From Amaurobius ferox (Eukaryota > Arthropoda > Arachnida > Araneae > Amaurobiidae), in NCBI GenBank assembly GCA_951213105.1, contig OX578136.1, forward strand, positions 156,185,178 to 156,249,177: 64,000 nt of DNA, read 5' to 3'. The notes beneath the pieces were generated by a model. The model made no database searches. It worked only from the letters and a program-made list of their open reading frames with translations, and was not told where the DNA came from. Below, piece by piece: positions 46,359 to 58,439 of the stretch. How positions within the stretch are numbered: position 1 is the stretch's first letter; the number at the start of each line of letters is the position of its first letter. The translations under genes were made by a program, and so were the position numbers.

Positions 46359-47106
46359 TAAGGCAACGTGCATTCCTTTATGGTGTTGCAATTTCACTTT
46401 TGACGAATGTATATATTATACTACGTATGTAGGGAATGTAATACGATACCACGTAGAGAAGTCATTGCTTTCATGCTCAAATTTCAGGGGATAATTTTAA
46501 GTGGAAACTACAAAATATCTATTGATTGCTAGTAGCTCAAATCATAAGAATGCATTGATATTTAAATATAAAACGAATCAGAATAAAAACCTTTATTTAA
46601 TCGCATTACGAGGCCTTAGAAACATATTACAAGCCTTGGCGCTTCCGGACGTAAAACGTCCTTCATCAGATGCATATGATAAGAAAATATATATTGAACT
46701 TTTATTACTCAAACAAACAAACAAAAAAAACGCGAATAAAATATACATATTATTGATGGCCAAATTACACAAGGAAAAACATGGGAATGATAAAACATAT
46801 AATATTAAAATGAACGCAGCAGATATAAAATACAAAATTAACACATTTGGATATTTAAAAATGTAGATAATAATTTAAAATTCAAGAAATCAAGAATGAG
46901 ACTGCGATTTCAGCGATGAAGCGAAACTGAGATTTTATGCGGAGTCATAATTACATATAGAATCACGATGCATGCAAATAAATAAATAAATAGAAAAGGA
47001 GCAAGATTATGTGCGTTCAAGCTTTAGTGCGATAAAATAAGACTTTTATTCTTAAGTGTTTTATATTTAAATGTTCCATTTTAGATGTGCTTTATGTAAA
47101 TATATA
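46359..47106. other. Spacer with possible ribozyme relic
   Basis: AT-rich. A 121-codon frame at 46501-46866 starts with GTG, is Lys/Asn-rich and has no recognisable domain, so I do not call it. On the minus strand 46669-46620 resembles a hammerhead core (see separate entry). Confidence 0.45.
46617..46682 (-). ncRNA. Possible degenerate hammerhead ribozyme
   Basis: On the minus strand CTGATGA (46669-46663) is followed by a 6-bp stem with 3-nt loop (ACGTCC/GGACGT, 46661-46647), then GGAAGC in the place of the conserved GAAA. Next come a tiny GCC-AA-GGC stem, TTGTA, and ATATG, which can pair with CATAT just before CTGATGA. The order matches a minimal hammerhead with altered core. Such motifs occur in Penelope-like and other retroelements. 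Likely inactive; the call is tentative. Confidence 0.35.
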
Positions 47107-47334
47107 CACTCACGGACAATGAAAGTTGCGCACCAAGAAGAAAACACGGTACAACCGCGAGATGATGTTAAATAATTAGAGGGCGGGTTAGTATGTAAAT
47201 GATTCCAGTTAGGTGTGATTGCACATGACCGTACACCCTTGAATGGTACTGCAAGTATGAGCCAGAGTCCTTTTAAACCGGCATGTAGTCGACGGCCCAT
47301 TAATGCGAGATGCTTCGGCCGACGCAAGCACGAG

Positions 47335-47527
47335 TACGGAATGAAAAGTATGGTGGGTAGATGCCAGAAACGTCGATATACGCAATTGACAGACTCTGAG
47401 AGAGGCCTGATCATCGGGCTGAAGACAGCATGGTGGTCAGCGCGCTGAATAGCCTGTCACGTGGATCGTTCGGACTATACCGTCTGACGGTGTTGGGAAC
47501 ACTGTCACTCACACTAGACAGCAAAGT
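47335..47527 (+). pseudogene. Tc1-like transposase, N-terminal part
   Basis: RRYTQLTDSERGLIIGLKTA followed by WWSAR shows the Tc1 helix-turn-helix. A TGA at 47446-47448 (CGA to TGA type) interrupts it, after which IACHVDRSDYTV and RCWEHCHSHTRQQ continue in the same frame, with one more stop. The frame ends at the insertion point. Confidence 0.8.
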
Positions 47528-50217
47528 GGGGACCTGTTCCACCACACGGCCTGCATGTTTTATTTCCCCACCGCTGAGAGTCGTCTACAGTCGACCCGGC
47601 TGAGGTCCGGGAGAGGCATGGTGATATAAAGCCTGTCGATGCGACCAAGTAAGGACTCAACGCCAAGATCAGACAGGACAGCAGAGGGACCCTTAACCAC
47701 ACACACCACGCCCAGAAAGCAGCCCCGAGAAGCGAAGATTACTCAGGGATCCTCATGGGAACCTCCCTTAATTGAAGAAACCTGAGCACAAAAACTTCCC
47801 AACTCCGTGGGGAGTTCGGGGGCACACGAGAAGAGCAGGAACGAAGAAATTCAGTTGCACTGACCGACCAAAAGATTAAGAGAGAGCCGTGCTTACAGCA
47901 ATAGCAAAGAAACGTGTGCTTTCGCTGAGGATTGCAACTTTCTACCCCTCGATAGTTATTCAGAGGCAGCATACAATTCAAAGAGGAGTTGTCGTAACCC
48001 GGATTTAAACCTGTACTGCCAGGTTAACTTAACCTAGAAAACGGAAGACGGAAAGAGAGAGAGAGAGAAAATGACTGAGACTAAGAAGGGCTGGTCTGGA
48101 ATAAGATGCAAGCCAGAGGGCTAAACCCGGGGAGGGCTGAAAAAACCAAGGAGAAAGACTAAAACCTGGAGGCTGGGACTTAGACTAGCTACTAAAACTA
48201 ATGGACTATTACATGATAGAAAGGGGAGCTACTGCTAAAATAAAAGACTACTCAAAGGACACATAACGGAAATGCATTCTACTAAAGCTAATACTATTAT
48301 AGGAGCAAATAGCGGAACTACAGGTTACTAAAGCTAATAAACTACAACAAGTACTATAATTTAGTACTAACAAATAACTAATATTAGATAACTATACTAC
48401 TAAAAACTACTAATAAGAAAGTACTATTAATAAATACTAATAAAAAGTACTATTAGATTACTAATGCTAAGACAAGTGGAACACTATTATTTCTAAAGAA
48501 ACACAAAAGGAAAAGGCTAGAGAACCCCGGTTATGGGGCACGAACGCGGGAGGAACCCAGACAAGGGCAAGACTCGCGGAAGAAAGTGCTAACACTGGAG
48601 GGCGAAGACCAAGCTGAGAGACTAAAAAACCCAGAAAACTACAAACTACCAATTACAAACTACATACTACTAACACAGACGTGCGTGGGACGAACAACCA
48701 AGTAGAACCACTTACCCAGGAGCCTGAACGCGTGCCGAAGGAGCTGAAAGGGAAAGCTTAGAAAACGGGGGCCGCGAGACCGGGCATACTGATGCCATGG
48801 TCAACCCGGCCGACCCCCAAAACCTACCAAAACACCCCTCACAGCAAAGCAGATCAGATCCAGGGAGGCAGCCATCTTCTTCCTGAAAATGAGGGAAGTA
48901 AAACCTTTATACCTAGGGAAAAGGGAGAGCTCCTAGAAGGGCGCTGAAAGGAAAAAGCCGATTAGAGCTGAAATATAAGGATGTTAATGTTAACGACTCG
49001 CCGTAGAGCATTGCTCCAACCCTAACATCGCCACTAGGGTGAGGGACACCAAAGGTACAGAAGGCTGGGACAATACCCCAGCAACGCGAGGAAAAACATT
49101 CCACCCCAAAACCACCAAACAGGACCGTCCACTACTAAGGTGAGAAAGTCCAAGACCACACTGGCCGCAGGGACAATACCCTTACTGGCCAAAGGCCGGA
49201 AAGACCCTACAAGAGCCCCAAGAGAGCTCGGGCCACAACTTTGGGGGTCGAACACATAAAGAACAACTGAGACAATCCCCCAGAAACCTGCGAACACAGA
49301 ACTAAAACCTGCAAAAGAACTAAGAGCCAAGAGAGAAACCACGCTGGCAGGAGAAGAGGAAGAGATAGGGTTGCCAGCTAGGGAAGAGGAAAGGCGAGGA
49401 AGAGAAGAGAGAGAAACGAAAAGCCTACAAACGTAGGGAACACTGAGGGGGAAAGACCCTCCAGTGTCGGAGTGCCAGCCAAGAGTAGAGGTCATCTCCG
49501 AATCCAGTGGTCTTCCACCGATTCCCATCCACATCCCCCCCTTGGAGAGAGATCAGCTTGAGGTTTTTATTTGATTTTTCCCCCTCACTACTCCTGGCGA
49601 CACAAGACCATCGAAGCGAAATACACGAGTCCCGAGAAAAGACTGGCGGTGCCAGAGCCCAAGCCAAATTAGAGTAGGAGATGATGACACAGCAGCATGG
49701 GTCAGATGTCCGTTATGTCGTTTACATTGTTCATTAGCCAAAAAATTATGTTTCTAACCTTGTTCTGCAATGATGGTTGCTTAACATTTGCGTTACGGCT
49801 CCAAGAATACACTTTTTAACTCCAGAACGGCAAAATAACTGAAAATCCCACCCCTCTAAATAAATACCTTCAATGACCTTATCTTTTGTTCGTAACTCTT
49901 TTCCCTTTCAATCAGGAGAAACTTGGAGAGAAGGCTGCAGGTATTCTTCAAGTCACACAACTGGGTACAATAGGCCTTCTCCTCATTTCCCAGACAAATG
50001 GGGGTAAAAAAGACTGGTACAGCAGTTGAACCAGCGCCGTTCTTGAAGAAGAGATTTTCAGTGGTACAACTATTGTACCGCCGTAGTTAAAAGGTTAATG
50101 ATGTTGTACCTCCAAACCTGCCAAAGGCGTGGGGCTGGTGTCCTTAGGCGGAGTTCCTCAGTTAGCGGACATTCTAAAAGGTTGTGTTGGAGCTTACCCT
50201 TGTTGGGAGCACTGATC
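47528..50217 (-). mobile_element. Unidentified 2.7-kb insertion, possibly a truncated LINE
   Basis: GGGAC occurs at both junctions (about 47523-47527 and 50218-50222), which would fit a short target duplication. The minus strand at its right end reads ISAPNKGKLQHNLLECPLTE, then ELRLRTPAPRLWQVWRY and a stop near 50070, resembling the C-terminus of a non-LTR reverse transcriptase (ECPLxxELR). The remaining 2.5 kb would then be 3' UTR. It is purine-rich on + (GAGGAAAGGCGAGGAAGAGA near 49386) with an ACT-rich patch at 48180-48470. No complete gene is present and the identity is tentative. Confidence 0.45.
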
Positions 50218-50974
50218 ACGGGACGCCACCCAGATACGGAGGATCGTCTGTGAACGGACCAGATATACCACAAGTAGAGATGATTGAATGATCGTGCGGT
50301 AAGCACGTATACAACCCACGGCGACCTGATCCGCGAAACAGGCACACGTAGCGGCTCCTGCGCGCCCATGAACCATTCCTAGATGCCTGAAGGAAGCGAA
50401 TCTGCGATCCCATCGTCTTTACGTGTGCTGCCGTTAACACGGAAACACAAGCGGCTTCGGTTACATTGGTGTCGGGACAGAGCAACGTGGAACGCTACAG
50501 ATTGGCGATGTGTGGTGTTTAGCGATGAATGCCGCTTTATTTTGGGGACCGATTATCAGCTTGTCTGGATGTGGAGGTCCCTTGTACAAAACCACAATCC
50601 CAACCTAGATATCGAGCGCCACATCAGCCCCACTGCAAGCATTATGGACTTGGGAGCCATAGCCTACGACAGCTGAACCGCTCTAGTAGTGGTACATTGA
50701 CGGAACATTGACGGGCCAGCGGTATGTGGATGAGATTCTACGGCCCCATGTGCTCCCATTCGTTGCCGAGATTCCAGGTGCGCAATTCCATCAGGATAAT
50801 GTTCGGCTGCACACGGCTCGCCTGAGCCTGGCCTGCCTGGCCTGCCTGATCACCCAGGCCTGCCTGAGCCATGTCCAGACACTTCTATGGCCTACCCGCT
50901 CCCCAGACCTGTCTCCTATCGAGCATGCGTGGGACCAGTTGAAACGCCAGATGTCTATTTGCCGCAATTTTTAG
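50218..50974 (+). pseudogene. Tc1-like transposase, catalytic part
   Basis: Frames broken by stops and shifts show RLRLHWCRDRATWNATDWRC followed by VVFSDECRF (first Asp, about 50460-50535), GAQFHQDNVRLHTA (second Asp, about 50780) and PTRSPDLSPIEHAWDQL (Glu, about 50890-50940). The interval between second Asp and Glu is 41 residues, not the usual 34, because a CCTG-rich repeat (about 50821-50868) has expanded. Confidence 0.87.
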
Positions 50975-51582
50975 TATTTGGAATGTAACGTCCAACAGGT
51001 GTGGACTCGTCTGTAACAGGGCAGCATTAGGCGTCTGTTCGACATTATGCTAGACCGTATTGCTGCTTGTATCGTATCACGAGGCGGTGCGGCGCGCTAT
51101 TGAGGATGACCGGACAGTGTACCACAGCTCCCTCTGTACGTGTTTTGCTCCGCACTTTTTGTGATCATGTATATCATTCATATGTATCCTTCCATCAGTA
51201 AAAGTTCAGGTCCATCCTATTCTTCCTTTTAGGTGCTCAACTTTCACTGTCTTTGAGTGTATTAAAAGCGTTTAAAACATGTACTAAAACGTTTTGTGGC
51301 TACTTGAAGTTTTTCTTTTAGCTCACTTTCTATAATTTAATTAGATTTCAGCCAAATATAGATCAATTTAAACACGTCGAAATGATTCTGCCTGACATTA
51401 CCAAGAAAGACTTCCAATGTCAATTTATAATTCTACGCTCAATGCATTGGTCGTGGATTTTATAAACTACTTTTTGGCGTTGACTATTTTTTGGCGTTTA
51501 AGAAATTCATTGTTTAGAGAAAACCCTGTGCTGCAAACCTTTACTTTTATTTACCTTTATGTCTCATTCCAATTTCTGGGAC

Positions 51583-51726
51583 TGTGTACCACAGCTACCT
51601 CTGTACGTGTTCTGCTGCGCTATTTAGTAATCATCTATATCATTCATCTTTATCCTTCCATCAATAAAATTTCAGGTTCATCCTATAATTCCTTCTTGGT
51701 GAGCAACTTTCATTGTTTGTGAGTGT
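51583..51726 (+). mobile_element. Tc1-like transposon 3, 3' end only
   Basis: A second, diverged copy of the right end of transposon 2: GTACCACAGCTACCTCTGTA, then CAGGTTCATCCTAT and the terminal repeat GCAACTTTCATTGTTTGTGA. The left part is missing. Confidence 0.85.
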
Positions 51727-52301
51727 ACCTTGTTATCGTTTAACGAAAATGTAAAAAGAATGTCAATTTTTAAAGAGAGCTCGAGTCGGACTTATCAGAT
51801 CTTTTTAATCGAGAGATTATAAACTTACTGCGACAATCTAAAATCTGATAAACAGCAAATAAACTTTCTGTAACATACAAACAAAAACCCTACAAAAGTT
51901 TACTCAATAGAATTCGCAAATTTTGCACTGTACGTGTTGATTGCATGTTTTGAAATTTTTGAGATCGAATTTTATGTAACAAATATTCCGTTTCAATTGC
52001 GTTGCGTTTTATATAACTTCTAAGTGATATTCTTGCAGAAAATGTAAATTGGATAATTATAATACTGTACAAGTCCCCAGCGTTCAAATAATTTACTTTT
52101 GCATGCTGTAATTTTCTCTACGTGTATTTATTTTGTTGCTTCATGAATTTATATCGTAACAGAACATAAATGAAAAATAAAATTGAATTTGAAATAGAGT
52201 GAGAATCTTGAATGAGTTATATTCCCTCTAAACAATGTTACCGAGATAAAATGTTACCGATTTTTACGAATATCTTGGTTACTTAATCTGAAATATTTAT
52301 A
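51727..52301. other. Unannotated AT-rich spacer
   Basis: Nothing recognised. Confidence 0.4.
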
Positions 52302-53292
52302 TTTTTCACACTTTGCAACATAGGTGAAAAGTGTTTATGACTTTGGCCATTCTGTCTGTCTGCCTGTCTGCGTGATAACTGCCGTAAAAGTTACTTTATC
52401 AAAATGAAATTTTAGTATGTTGTTCAGGCAGTCTATGGGACCTATCGGAATGCAATGAATAATATCCCCCGATAAGTTTTGGATTGAACCCGAGTTGGAA
52501 AAATGAAATACATTGCACCCTATGGGACCTATTATTTCAAATATTTTTAAGCTAAGTTAAATTCACAAATTGCTTCGAAAATTTTAGGAATTATTTAAAT
52601 GATCCCATAAAAATATAAAAAAATTCAGAAAAATATGTTCGGTTGTTTTTTAAATAAAAATTTAAATAATAATTACAGCCATATAATATGAAGAGATCAC
52701 GTGACCCACTTCAAAATAAAATATGACATCCATCTTTTTTCCCAGAGTAAAAATCGTGATTTTTGAAGTTCTTTTACTTTAATGTTTAGTGTTGCATCCG
52801 CCCTAAAACCACTTAATTTTTGAGTATTTTCTGTGCTTCTATATTCTGCGCCAACGCCATTAAAATACTTTTGAGTTTAAATGATCATAAAATTTCGATT
52901 ATTTCTTCAACGAAGCCTCATTTTATTGGATGCAGAATGTAAACAAGTGATTGTAAGATGAGTTGTATAAGAAATGTGAAATTTTTTTCACGCAAAATTA
53001 TTTAACTCTAAAATCTGTAATAAAAGTGAATGAAGGAAATATTCACTGCTTTTATATAGAGAGCCAGACGATTTACATTTAGATGACGTCATTTGAATAA
53101 AGTTCATTTTTTTCGATGAAGTTTTAGGATTTTAAGTATTCAAGTAAAATAAATTATTGTAGTTTTATGATAATTAAGAAAATATGACCGCTGAATGTAT
53201 CGCATTTTGGAGATGAGATACATTCAACTGATTGCATTCCAGTTGGAAAGGGTTTCATATCAATGCCTTATGCATGATTGATCTTTTTTATA
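52302..53292 (+). repeat. Dispersed repeat family R1, copy C
   Basis: Starts TTTTTCACACTTTGCAACAT and ends after GCCTTATGCATGATTGATCT. It has a CTGTCTGTCTGCCTGTCTGC tract and a single copy of the internal unit of about 180 bp. Same orientation as copies B and D. Confidence 0.82.
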
Positions 53293-53600
53293 CTTCACGA
53301 TATAACCTAAAAGCGCGTTTTTCGTCATAACACCAGCATTATCACATTTTCAAATTTTTTTTTAATTTTTTTGATTCTGTAATACACGTCAGCGAACTAA
53401 TCTATATATCCGAAATTAAATCGTGCATGGTAGCATTGATATAAAGAACGCATTTTGATATGAAATACATTTAAAAATTATGTTTTGATTTATGTTTTCA
53501 TATTTATATAAAAAATTCCTATTCCTGTAATAAAAAAATGTTCTCCCCCTGTTAAAAGGATTTTTAACAGAGCTGCTATTATTATTTGTTGTATTAAACA
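53293..53600. other. Unannotated AT-rich spacer
   Basis: Nothing recognised. Confidence 0.4.
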
Positions 53601-53999
53601 TTGCCGGTTTATTTTATTTACATCAATTTAATAAAATTGAAATTTGAAATCAAATGTTTGTTATATACCAAAAATATTTTCTTGATGCTGAAACACTGTT
53701 TTATAATAAATACATGTTCAAATGGTATTGAGATCAAAAGTTGTGTGCCTATCTTAACGGATATATCACATAACTTAATGGCTTTGGGCAATGTATACGA
53801 AGCGAAGATTTTTCGGAAGCGTGATTTTGGAGTACTGGGCACCAGATATTTTATAGGTGCGGTTAAATATGCTTTGATTCAAAGAAGCGGTCGAATACAC
53901 GTCTTTGATGATAAGCGCGGTATTGAAAAGTATTGCATAAAGGGAGAGGCATGGATTGCCAAATCAGTGATCGAATATTGTCAGGACAAGTGTGTTTAG
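53601..53999 (+). CDS. Unrecognised 132-codon frame
   Basis: It opens with TTG at 53601; internal ATGs occur at codons 29 and 60. The first half is Phe/Ile/Lys-rich and looks like translated AT-rich DNA. The second half (from about 53730) has protein-like composition: NLMALGNVYEAKIFRKRDFG, then VLGTRYFIGAVKYALIQRSG, then RIHVFDDKRGIEKYCIKGEA and WIAKSVIEYCQDKCV before a TAG. I recognise no family. It could be a 3' exon, a mobile-element gene remnant or chance. No poly(A) tract, terminal repeats or clear splice acceptor decide between these. Confidence 0.35.
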   Translation: MPVYFIYINLIKLKFEIKCLLYTKNIFLMLKHCFIINTCSNGIEIKSCVPILTDISHNLMALGNVYEAKIFRKRDFGVLGTRYFIGAVKYALIQRSGRIHVFDDKRGIEKYCIKGEAWIAKSVIEYCQDKCV

Positions 54000-56900
54000 A
54001 TTCTTGAGTGGTGTGCTGCTGTGACCATGGTAAAACACCACAGATATTAAAACATTTGCCTCGGCGGGGACCCTTATTTTAAAGTACATGTCTTCGTTTT
54101 TGGTAGTAGCTTCTCCTTCTGAAATAAAAGTATTTTTTAAAGTGCCTAAGCCGTAATATAATACTTAATATTGTAAAATAATAGGATCACTGTGAAAATC
54201 ATTCTCATTCGTCAAGAAAATGGGATAGAATTACTTGACACAGCACCACTGCATCAAATTTTTATGTTGGGACTCTAGATAACCCAGATTTAAAAATAAT
54301 AATTTAAGTTTGTTGTTTTTATTGTATCCGATACAAAAAAAAATCCAGTTCAATAACCTTAGCAATGATCTACTTTTTACAACCCCGCAATATATCAAAT
54401 AAATCAAACATATGGCCCCGAGAGTAAATATTAAATTTTAAAAGTTAGAAACCCAGCACATAAAAAAACGACTTGTAAATCTTTAGCATGTTACGTAATT
54501 CTTCCAAATTAAATGAGCTATAAATTTAACAAATAATTCTTACCTTGAGGGGAAAACAGCAATAGTAAAGATCTGCAATACAAGCTTGATTTCTGAGTAA
54601 CATCATTATTTTCTAATGAGAACTTTGTGATTGGGTTAATATTTTATTACACAAACATAAATTTCGAAAAATGACCATAAATTTCACCAATTGACTTCAC
54701 ATAACACAAAATATAGAAAGTAAACAAACAATAAGATGTTAAGATAGTTAATATTATTTACACACTTGAAACCAGATCTTAACGGATATAAATTGTAATA
54801 ATAATAAATAAACATTTCATTAAATAATAACTAATATTTAAATAATTTTGATATAATAAAGGATTTGACTTAAATAAACACCTGTTATAATGATATTTCT
54901 AATTTAAGTACTGTTGGCATATTTTCGCGAATATGAGTAACATTGTCCACCAGTTGTAAAAATAATGTCACTTTCCTTGCCTTGAAGGAAGGGTCAGTCC
55001 TTCGGTCTTCATAAAATAAGATGTAATTTTAAACTTACAGAGTTAGTAGAGAGTGAATAAAGGTAAGTAAAGATGGGGCAAATACAAATAATCCACTCGT
55101 CCGGTAGATAAGATACATCCAATGCAATTCCAAGTTCGGCTACGGTAACTGACAGAATTCAGGTATCATGGACTCACTGCCCAGACAAAGAGCAAGGCTG
55201 GTATAATAAATATCCTCGTCTGGTATAAGTGAACCCCGAACAGAAATGCCAGGGACCTACGGTTCAAGCAGGGAATATGGCTGGTATATCAAATCCAATA
55301 AAATCAAGCTTTTAAATAAAGCTAAGTTCTTCAGCTTTACTAAAGGTGTCTGTCACAAAAATGATTGGTATAAAGAACTGTTGCCAAGTTTATCAAACTT
55401 CATAAAGTTATAGAAAGGAAAAGCTATTGAGTGTTTTTTGTAATAAATTTGGCACATTTACCCAATAAAGATATACAGAAATGTACGCAGTTCAAGTTTT
55501 ATCAGCCTCACACCTTTCCATTTCCTTAATTTCATTGCTGTAAGAAACTTTTTAGATCAAGTAAATTTGCCAAGTTTATTGCGAAATGCATCCAGTAACT
55601 TTTCTTCCCTGTATTTTTCACCCATGAAATTCGATAAATTTGGCAATAGTTCTTTATCTCAATCATAGTGACAAATTTTGTAAAGCTGAAGACAATTTTT
55701 TTTTAGATTATATCAGCTACCTTTACTTGTATATTTAAAATACGACCATTACGAGTCTTCGAATAGATATTAACGGGGCTTAAAATGTGAAAATTTCGAA
55801 TTTTATAATATTTCCTATATAGATTGCTACAGGACACTCTGCATAGGAAATTTTAGATGTTTCTATAAAAAAGATTTTCTGCATAATTTTCATTCATGTC
55901 ACCTTAAGACAAAAACTGACATTACGACATTATAACACATTACTGACAAAATACGACATTTACGAGTTTTCAAACAGACTTTAAATTTCTTCAAAATTTG
56001 AAAATTTTGAATATTATATTTTATCCTATGTAGATTGCTACCGGACACTGATAAACAGATTTTTTGTAAGAGTTTGATTTACTTTATCCAATTTGAGAGA
56101 AAAAAAAAACTGATAAATAAGATATTTGAAAATTTTCAAATTGCCATTAAGGTTGTTTAGAATTTGGCAGTGGAATACTCAACATAAAGAATATTAAAAT
56201 TTTTAGTCGGTTTTAGAGTTTAGGCGTGCAAGAGTGAAAAATTCGTTGAAGAACGAAATGTACTATCTGGAATATAAACTTGGTAACATTTTGTTTAATA
56301 TTTGTTGAATTAAAAAAATTATATCCTAATGTGTGATAAATGGAGTAAGCAACCACATAAATGTACAGACTAAGTGCAGAAAGTGTACAATGGACAGACT
56401 GAATGAGCGATCTCAATGAACTTATTGTGCATACCATGAACAATTTAAGGAATGAGCAATCACAATGAAACCTATTGTGCAGACCACGAACAATTAAAAA
56501 AATATCCAGTCCTGAACTTAACAACAAAAAGTTTTGCAAAGGTTCCGAAATAAAAACACTGTCGATACTTTTTGTGAGTGTGTGTGAATGACTGCAGCCT
56601 CTAAGGCATTTATGACTGCAAACAACAAATACTGGAAGGTGACAATAAACTTTGTAAGAGTGAGACAACAGACTCAGGCAGATGGTCGCCAGTGGTTAAC
56701 ATTCCGTTCAAATGAATTTATGCAGGTACAATAAAGAATCCCCTAACACATCGAAAAGTCACTTGGTCCTTATGACCTCAAGCAGTTATACCCATTGTTT
56801 CTCCAGCCCGGGACAACTTTCTTGCAGAAGCTTACAGCTCAATGAGGGTTGAGCTATGAGGATACATGGGGTTACTACCAGCCAATGGTCAGAAGGAAGA

Positions 56901-58439
56901 GAATTGAAGGAGGAGCCAGCAAAGCAAGTCAAGTTTCCATTCAAGAAATAAAAAAAACAGAATTGGAAATAATTTTTAAGACGGTGAATCGAAGTAGTTG
57001 TCAATGGGGGAAAAATTGATGTTGATCGTCGAAGAGAAAATTGCAAATAAAAATTGGTATAGGCACAAGAACGAAGGCTGCCGCCCCAAGGATGACCACT
57101 GGTTAAGATGATTCCCGCAAAGGAGCCTGAAACACATATGACAGCCATGACAGGTACTCCTTTTGTGGTCATGATGAATTCGAGTTTTTTCTTTAGAATC
57201 AGTTTATGTTTAATTACCCCTTCACAATTAAACTCGCATCCAAGTTAAACTTAAGATGAATGCGAATTGTGAAATTATTAATTTAAGATATTAGTGAAAA
57301 GTATATAGTTCTTAAATAAACAATTAAATGAAGAAAATCAACGATGTCTTCTATAAGTAGACGGTGATTAATGTTTATATTTTTAAACAAATTTTTATAG
57401 GTGGATGTCGGACTGCTGAAATAACTAGGTTATTTGTCGGACGCATGATAATGTACATACGATCATTCATACAAATCACAGAATTAACAAATAAAATATA
57501 TATTAAAATAATAACTTCATAAATTAATACCTAATATTAGTATAATTTTCACTACAGCTATAATATTAAGAATTGTGAAAATGAGTACATAAAATATAAA
57601 GCACAGGAAAAAACGAAACATGAATAATGCAAAAGAAACAACACAGAAAAGAGGGAGGTAGCAAATTTTAAATAGTTAGTTACGTAGACAGTGGTTTTAC
57701 ATCTATGGAGTCAAGTAAATAGCATCCACACCTCTTATACACATACACAGAAGGGATAGTTTCAAGAATATTCGAAATGCATTCCTGTATTTAAAAGTTC
57801 TTAATTCGAATTTTGAAGAAACGATATTTACTCTAAACAATAGTGAACGAAAAAAATCATAACAATAAATTATGTCACATGTGTGATATCAATACCATAA
57901 GTAAACAGTTTTGCTCAATGTGTGGCTTTTAAACATGCACCCTGCCGTCAGTTTCAATACCAGTGCAAATGTTGCACTTCATACTAACACCAGAATTCTG
58001 ATTCTCAGACCTTGGTTCTAACTGTGCCAAATCCTGTTAACGTTCAATGAGAGATTAGCTTCAAAATATGGACTTCGTGTTGATAACAAGCAAAGCCAAA
58101 GTAGTCAATATAAACTGTATATTTAAATCCTTGGAACACAGCAACACTGGCAGCACACCGTATCGCATACCATGATCAGCCGAAGAGATGTAACGGCGTA
58201 AGATCACGGCTATAACGAGACCAGATAGCACAGCCAGACAGCAAGAGTCTAGTTAGCAATTTCGGTTAAGGCTACTGGTCACTACGCTAACAAAACATAC
58301 ACAGATAGAATTTAAACTCCATGAGATAATATTACCTCTGTGTATCATTGTTGGATATTTTTGATAGTAATGAATGTCTACAATGATTACAAACTATGCA
58401 TTTATTACAAACTGTATTCATTACAGTAGAAAAAAATCG
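54000..58439. other. Long region without recognised genes
   Basis: AT-rich throughout. Frames on the minus strand at 56213-56668 and 56786-57172 are Ser/Leu/Phe-rich with no motif, and I treat them as chance. A CAAAATTTG-type duplicated segment is visible: 55745-56015 contains two related stretches of about 150-200 bp (TACGACCATTACGAG and TACGACATTTACGAG, each followed by TTTCCTATATAGATTGCTAC-like sequence). Confidence 0.5.

Larger units (their letters stand above)
47107..51259 (+). mobile_element. Tc1-like transposon 2, split by a 2.7-kb insertion
   Basis: The left end CACTCACGGACAATGAAAGT and the complement of the right end, CACTCAAAGACAGTGAAAGT, are inverted repeats flanked by TA. The transposase N-terminus is at 47215-47527 and the catalytic part at 50218-50974. 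The sequence between is foreign. Removing it leaves about 1.46 kb, a normal Tc1 size. Confidence 0.88.

Noticed and set aside
46501..46866. 121-codon Lys/Asn-rich ORF
   Set aside because: Starts with GTG, has no recognisable domain and overlaps the possible ribozyme relic on the other strand.
49034..49534. 166-codon minus-strand ORF
   Set aside because: Ser/Leu/Gly/Pro-rich translation of a purine-rich strand, no motif, and several overlapping frames open in the same area.
56213..57172. Two minus-strand ORFs of 151 and 128 codons
   Set aside because: Low-complexity Ser/Leu/Phe composition, no domain, no splice or promoter context.
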